From contig NZ_FOGR01000001.1 of assembly GCF_900111275.1 (NCBI RefSeq), positions 310,001 to 374,000 on the forward strand: a stretch of DNA of 64,000 bases. The letters are read 5' to 3'. The stretch is from Rhizobium sp. NFR03. Lineage in GTDB: Bacteria > Pseudomonadota > Alphaproteobacteria > Rhizobiales > Rhizobiaceae. The position numbers and the translations under genes are program-made. The notes beneath the pieces were generated by a model. That model was not told where the DNA came from. It made no database searches and saw nothing but the letters and a program-made list of their open reading frames with translations. Below, piece by piece: positions 62,617 to 64,000 of the stretch; the first letter of the stretch is position 1, and the number at the start of each line of letters is the position of its first letter.

Positions 62617-63740
62617 CCGCCATGACCATCGCCCCCATTACCCTCCACCAGCCGCGCCGGCTTATCGTCGGCGCCGGTACCGTTCGAGATGTCGGAACGT
62701 GGGGCTCGGATGCGGCATCCACGCTTGTCGTCGCAACGCCCATCACGGCCGGATTTATTGATCGTCTCCAGATGAAGGGCCGCATAACCGTCTTCGACGC
62801 CATTCCGGGCGAACCCGATATCGCGACGCTGGAGGCCGCAATCGAAGCCGCTCGCGGCTGCAAGCCGGACCTTGTCGTCGGTCTCGGCGGCGGCTCGGTG
62901 CTGGACGTCGCCAAGCTGGTCGCGGCCCTGTGGGACGGAGACCAGACGCTGGCCGACGTGGCCGGACCGAACAAGGTCGCAGGTCGCCGCACCCGCCTCG
63001 TGCAGGTCGCCACCACGGCTGGCACGGGATCGGAAGCCGGCATCCGGTCCCTCATCTCGGACCCTGAAAAGGGCAACAAGATCGCGGTGGAAAGCCCGCA
63101 CCTGATCGCCGATGTCGCCGTGCTCGATCCGGCACTCACCTATTCGGTCCCGGCAGCCGTCACGGCCGCAACGGGTGTGGATGCCATGGCGCATTGCGTC
63201 GAGGCTTTCACCAACCGCCGCGCACATCCCATGATCGATGGCTTCGCCCGCATGGGCTTTGGCCTCGTCGGCCGCTTTCTCGCTCGCGCTGTCCGCGACG
63301 GCACGGATACGGAGGCTCGCGAGGGAATGATGCTCGCCTCCTACTATGGCGGCATCTGCCTCGGCCCGGTCAATACCGCTGCGGGCCACGCTATCGCCTA
63401 TCCCTTGGGAACGAGGCTTCGCCTGCCCCATGGCCTGGCGAACGCCATTATCTTTCCGCAGGTTCTGGCCTTCAACCAGCATGTGGCAGCAGAGAAATCC
63501 GCCGAGGTCGCACAGGCTCTCGGTCTGGGCGAAGGACTTTCGCAGGACGATCTCCTGCGCTCCGCCCATAGCTTCTGCCGCAATCTCGGCATCGAGATGT
63601 CGCTGCGTGCGCATGGCGCCACCGAAGCCGACCTCCCGGTCTATGCGGCAGATGCCCACGCCAATCGCCGCCTGATGGATAACAACCCCGTCGACATGAG
63701 CCTCGAAGACGTCCTCGCCATCTACCGCGCTGCCTACTGA
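62613..63740 (+). CDS. Iron-containing (group III) alcohol dehydrogenase
   Basis: A 375-residue enzyme. The NAD-binding motif [26 protein letters not shown], and metal ligands in [31 protein letters not shown] and the C-terminal DAHANRRL are present. Last gene of the enzyme operon, with an ATGA overlap with the PdxA-like gene; an ATG at 62622 is also possible. Likely oxidises or reduces a hydroxy or aldehyde intermediate of the unknown pathway. It is followed closely by the convergent regulator gene. Confidence 0.9.
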   Translation: MTAMTIAPITLHQPRRLIVGAGTVRDVGTWGSDAASTLVVATPITAGFIDRLQMKGRITVFDAIPGEPDIATLEAAIEAARGCKPDLVVGLGGGSVLDVAKLVAALWDGDQTLADVAGPNKVAGRRTRLVQVATTAGTGSEAGIRSLISDPEKGNKIAVESPHLIADVAVLDPALTYSVPAAVTAATGVDAMAHCVEAFTNRRAHPMIDGFARMGFGLVGRFLARAVRDGTDTEAREGMMLASYYGGICLGPVNTAAGHAIAYPLGTRLRLPHGLANAIIFPQVLAFNQHVAAEKSAEVAQALGLGEGLSQDDLLRSAHSFCRNLGIEMSLRAHGATEADLPVYAADAHANRRLMDNNPVDMSLEDVLAIYRAAY

Positions 63741-63786
63741 CGGCGTGGGAAAGTGCCTTCCTGTCGAAGGCATAGATATCTCGGTA

Positions 63787-64000
63787 TTAGTGTGGAAACA
63801 GCCGCTCGCGTGATCCGGTCAGGTGCTCCCGCATCAACAGCCCCGCGAGCGGGCCATCGCCCGCAGCGATGGCCTTTGCGATGGCCTCGTGTTCGCCAAA
63901 GACACGGGCAAGGCCGGCGCTGTCGCGCTTCACCGACGCACCGTGAAATTTCATGCCGACCGCAATGTGCTCCTTCAAGGCCTCCATGGCTGTCGAGAAG
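63787..64000 (-). CDS. GntR/FadR-type regulator, C-terminal end (gene continues past window)
   Basis: About 71 codons of the 3' end are visible. EHEAIAKAIAAGDGPLAGLL followed by MREHLTGSRERLF matches the end of the FCD ligand domain of FadR-type GntR regulators, with a conserved His ligand. The DNA-binding part lies beyond base 64000. It is convergent with the iron-alcohol dehydrogenase gene and is the likely local regulator of the divergent catabolic locus. Confidence 0.85.
   Translation of the reverse strand, partial: FSTAMEALKEHIAVGMKFHGASVKRDSAGLARVFGEHEAIAKAIAAGDGPLAGLLMREHLTGSRERLFPH

Overview
The window is chromosomal DNA from an alphaproteobacterium, most likely a member of the Rhizobiaceae (Rhizobium/Agrobacterium group). 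The reasons are the aerobic (CobN-type) cobalamin pathway, the divergent gstI-glnII pair (GSII glutamine synthetase with its translational inhibitor), DUF1127 genes, a LOV-HWE histidine kinase, promoters of the alphaproteobacterial general-stress sigma factor (EcfG type, GGAAC-N16-CGTT), an alpha-r14-like anti-Shine-Dalgarno small RNA, and uniformly GC-rich coding sequence. No insertion sequence, prophage or CRISPR array was recognised. Gene order looks like stable chromosome carrying several transport and catabolic modules.

Layout. 1-7.3 kb: cobalamin genes cobP-cobW-cobN (cobN runs off the left edge) behind an adenosylcobalamin riboswitch, a ClC chloride channel on the other strand, and cobQ. 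7.8-10.4 kb: an orphan betaine-type binding protein, an unknown gene, a phosphodiester-glycosidase-domain protein and an entericidin-like lipoprotein. 10.5-14.6 kb: topoisomerase IB, a LysR regulator divergent from two DUF1127 genes, and a GlxA-type AraC regulator. 14.6-20.9 kb: a diguanylate cyclase and a double-receiver protein (apparent paralogues with opposite phospho-acceptor losses), a large MscS-type channel and a DUF924 protein. 21-24.9 kb: the sulfate ABC operon. 25-27.1 kb: an acyltransferase-SGNH membrane protein.

27-36 kb has a stress and nitrogen flavour. It holds several very small genes, three full-consensus EcfG-type promoters, a minus-strand RNA with four CCTCCTCCC hairpin loops, terC, glnII/gstI with a sigma-54 promoter, a YihY protein, 3-methyladenine DNA glycosylase, a second entericidin-like lipoprotein and a LOV-HWE kinase. 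36-46.5 kb: an aldolase-HAD operon with divergent LysR, an RND efflux operon with two adaptor genes and divergent TetR, and a Na/Pi cotransporter. 46.6-52.7 kb: a xylose-type ABC importer (xylFHG) with divergent ROK regulator, then an aldo-keto reductase.

52.7-64 kb: a DapA-family enzyme, tRNA-Lys(CTT), and a divergent catabolic locus. Leftward it encodes a peptide-type ABC importer plus a second DapA-family lyase. Rightward it encodes a cytoplasmic sialidase-fold protein, a PdxA-family dehydrogenase and an iron-type alcohol dehydrogenase in a stop-start-overlapping operon, followed by the end of a GntR/FadR-type regulator. The parts fit import and stepwise oxidation and cleavage of one compound, but the substrate is unknown. 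This locus, the four-loop RNA and the mirrored receiver pair are the most interesting items.
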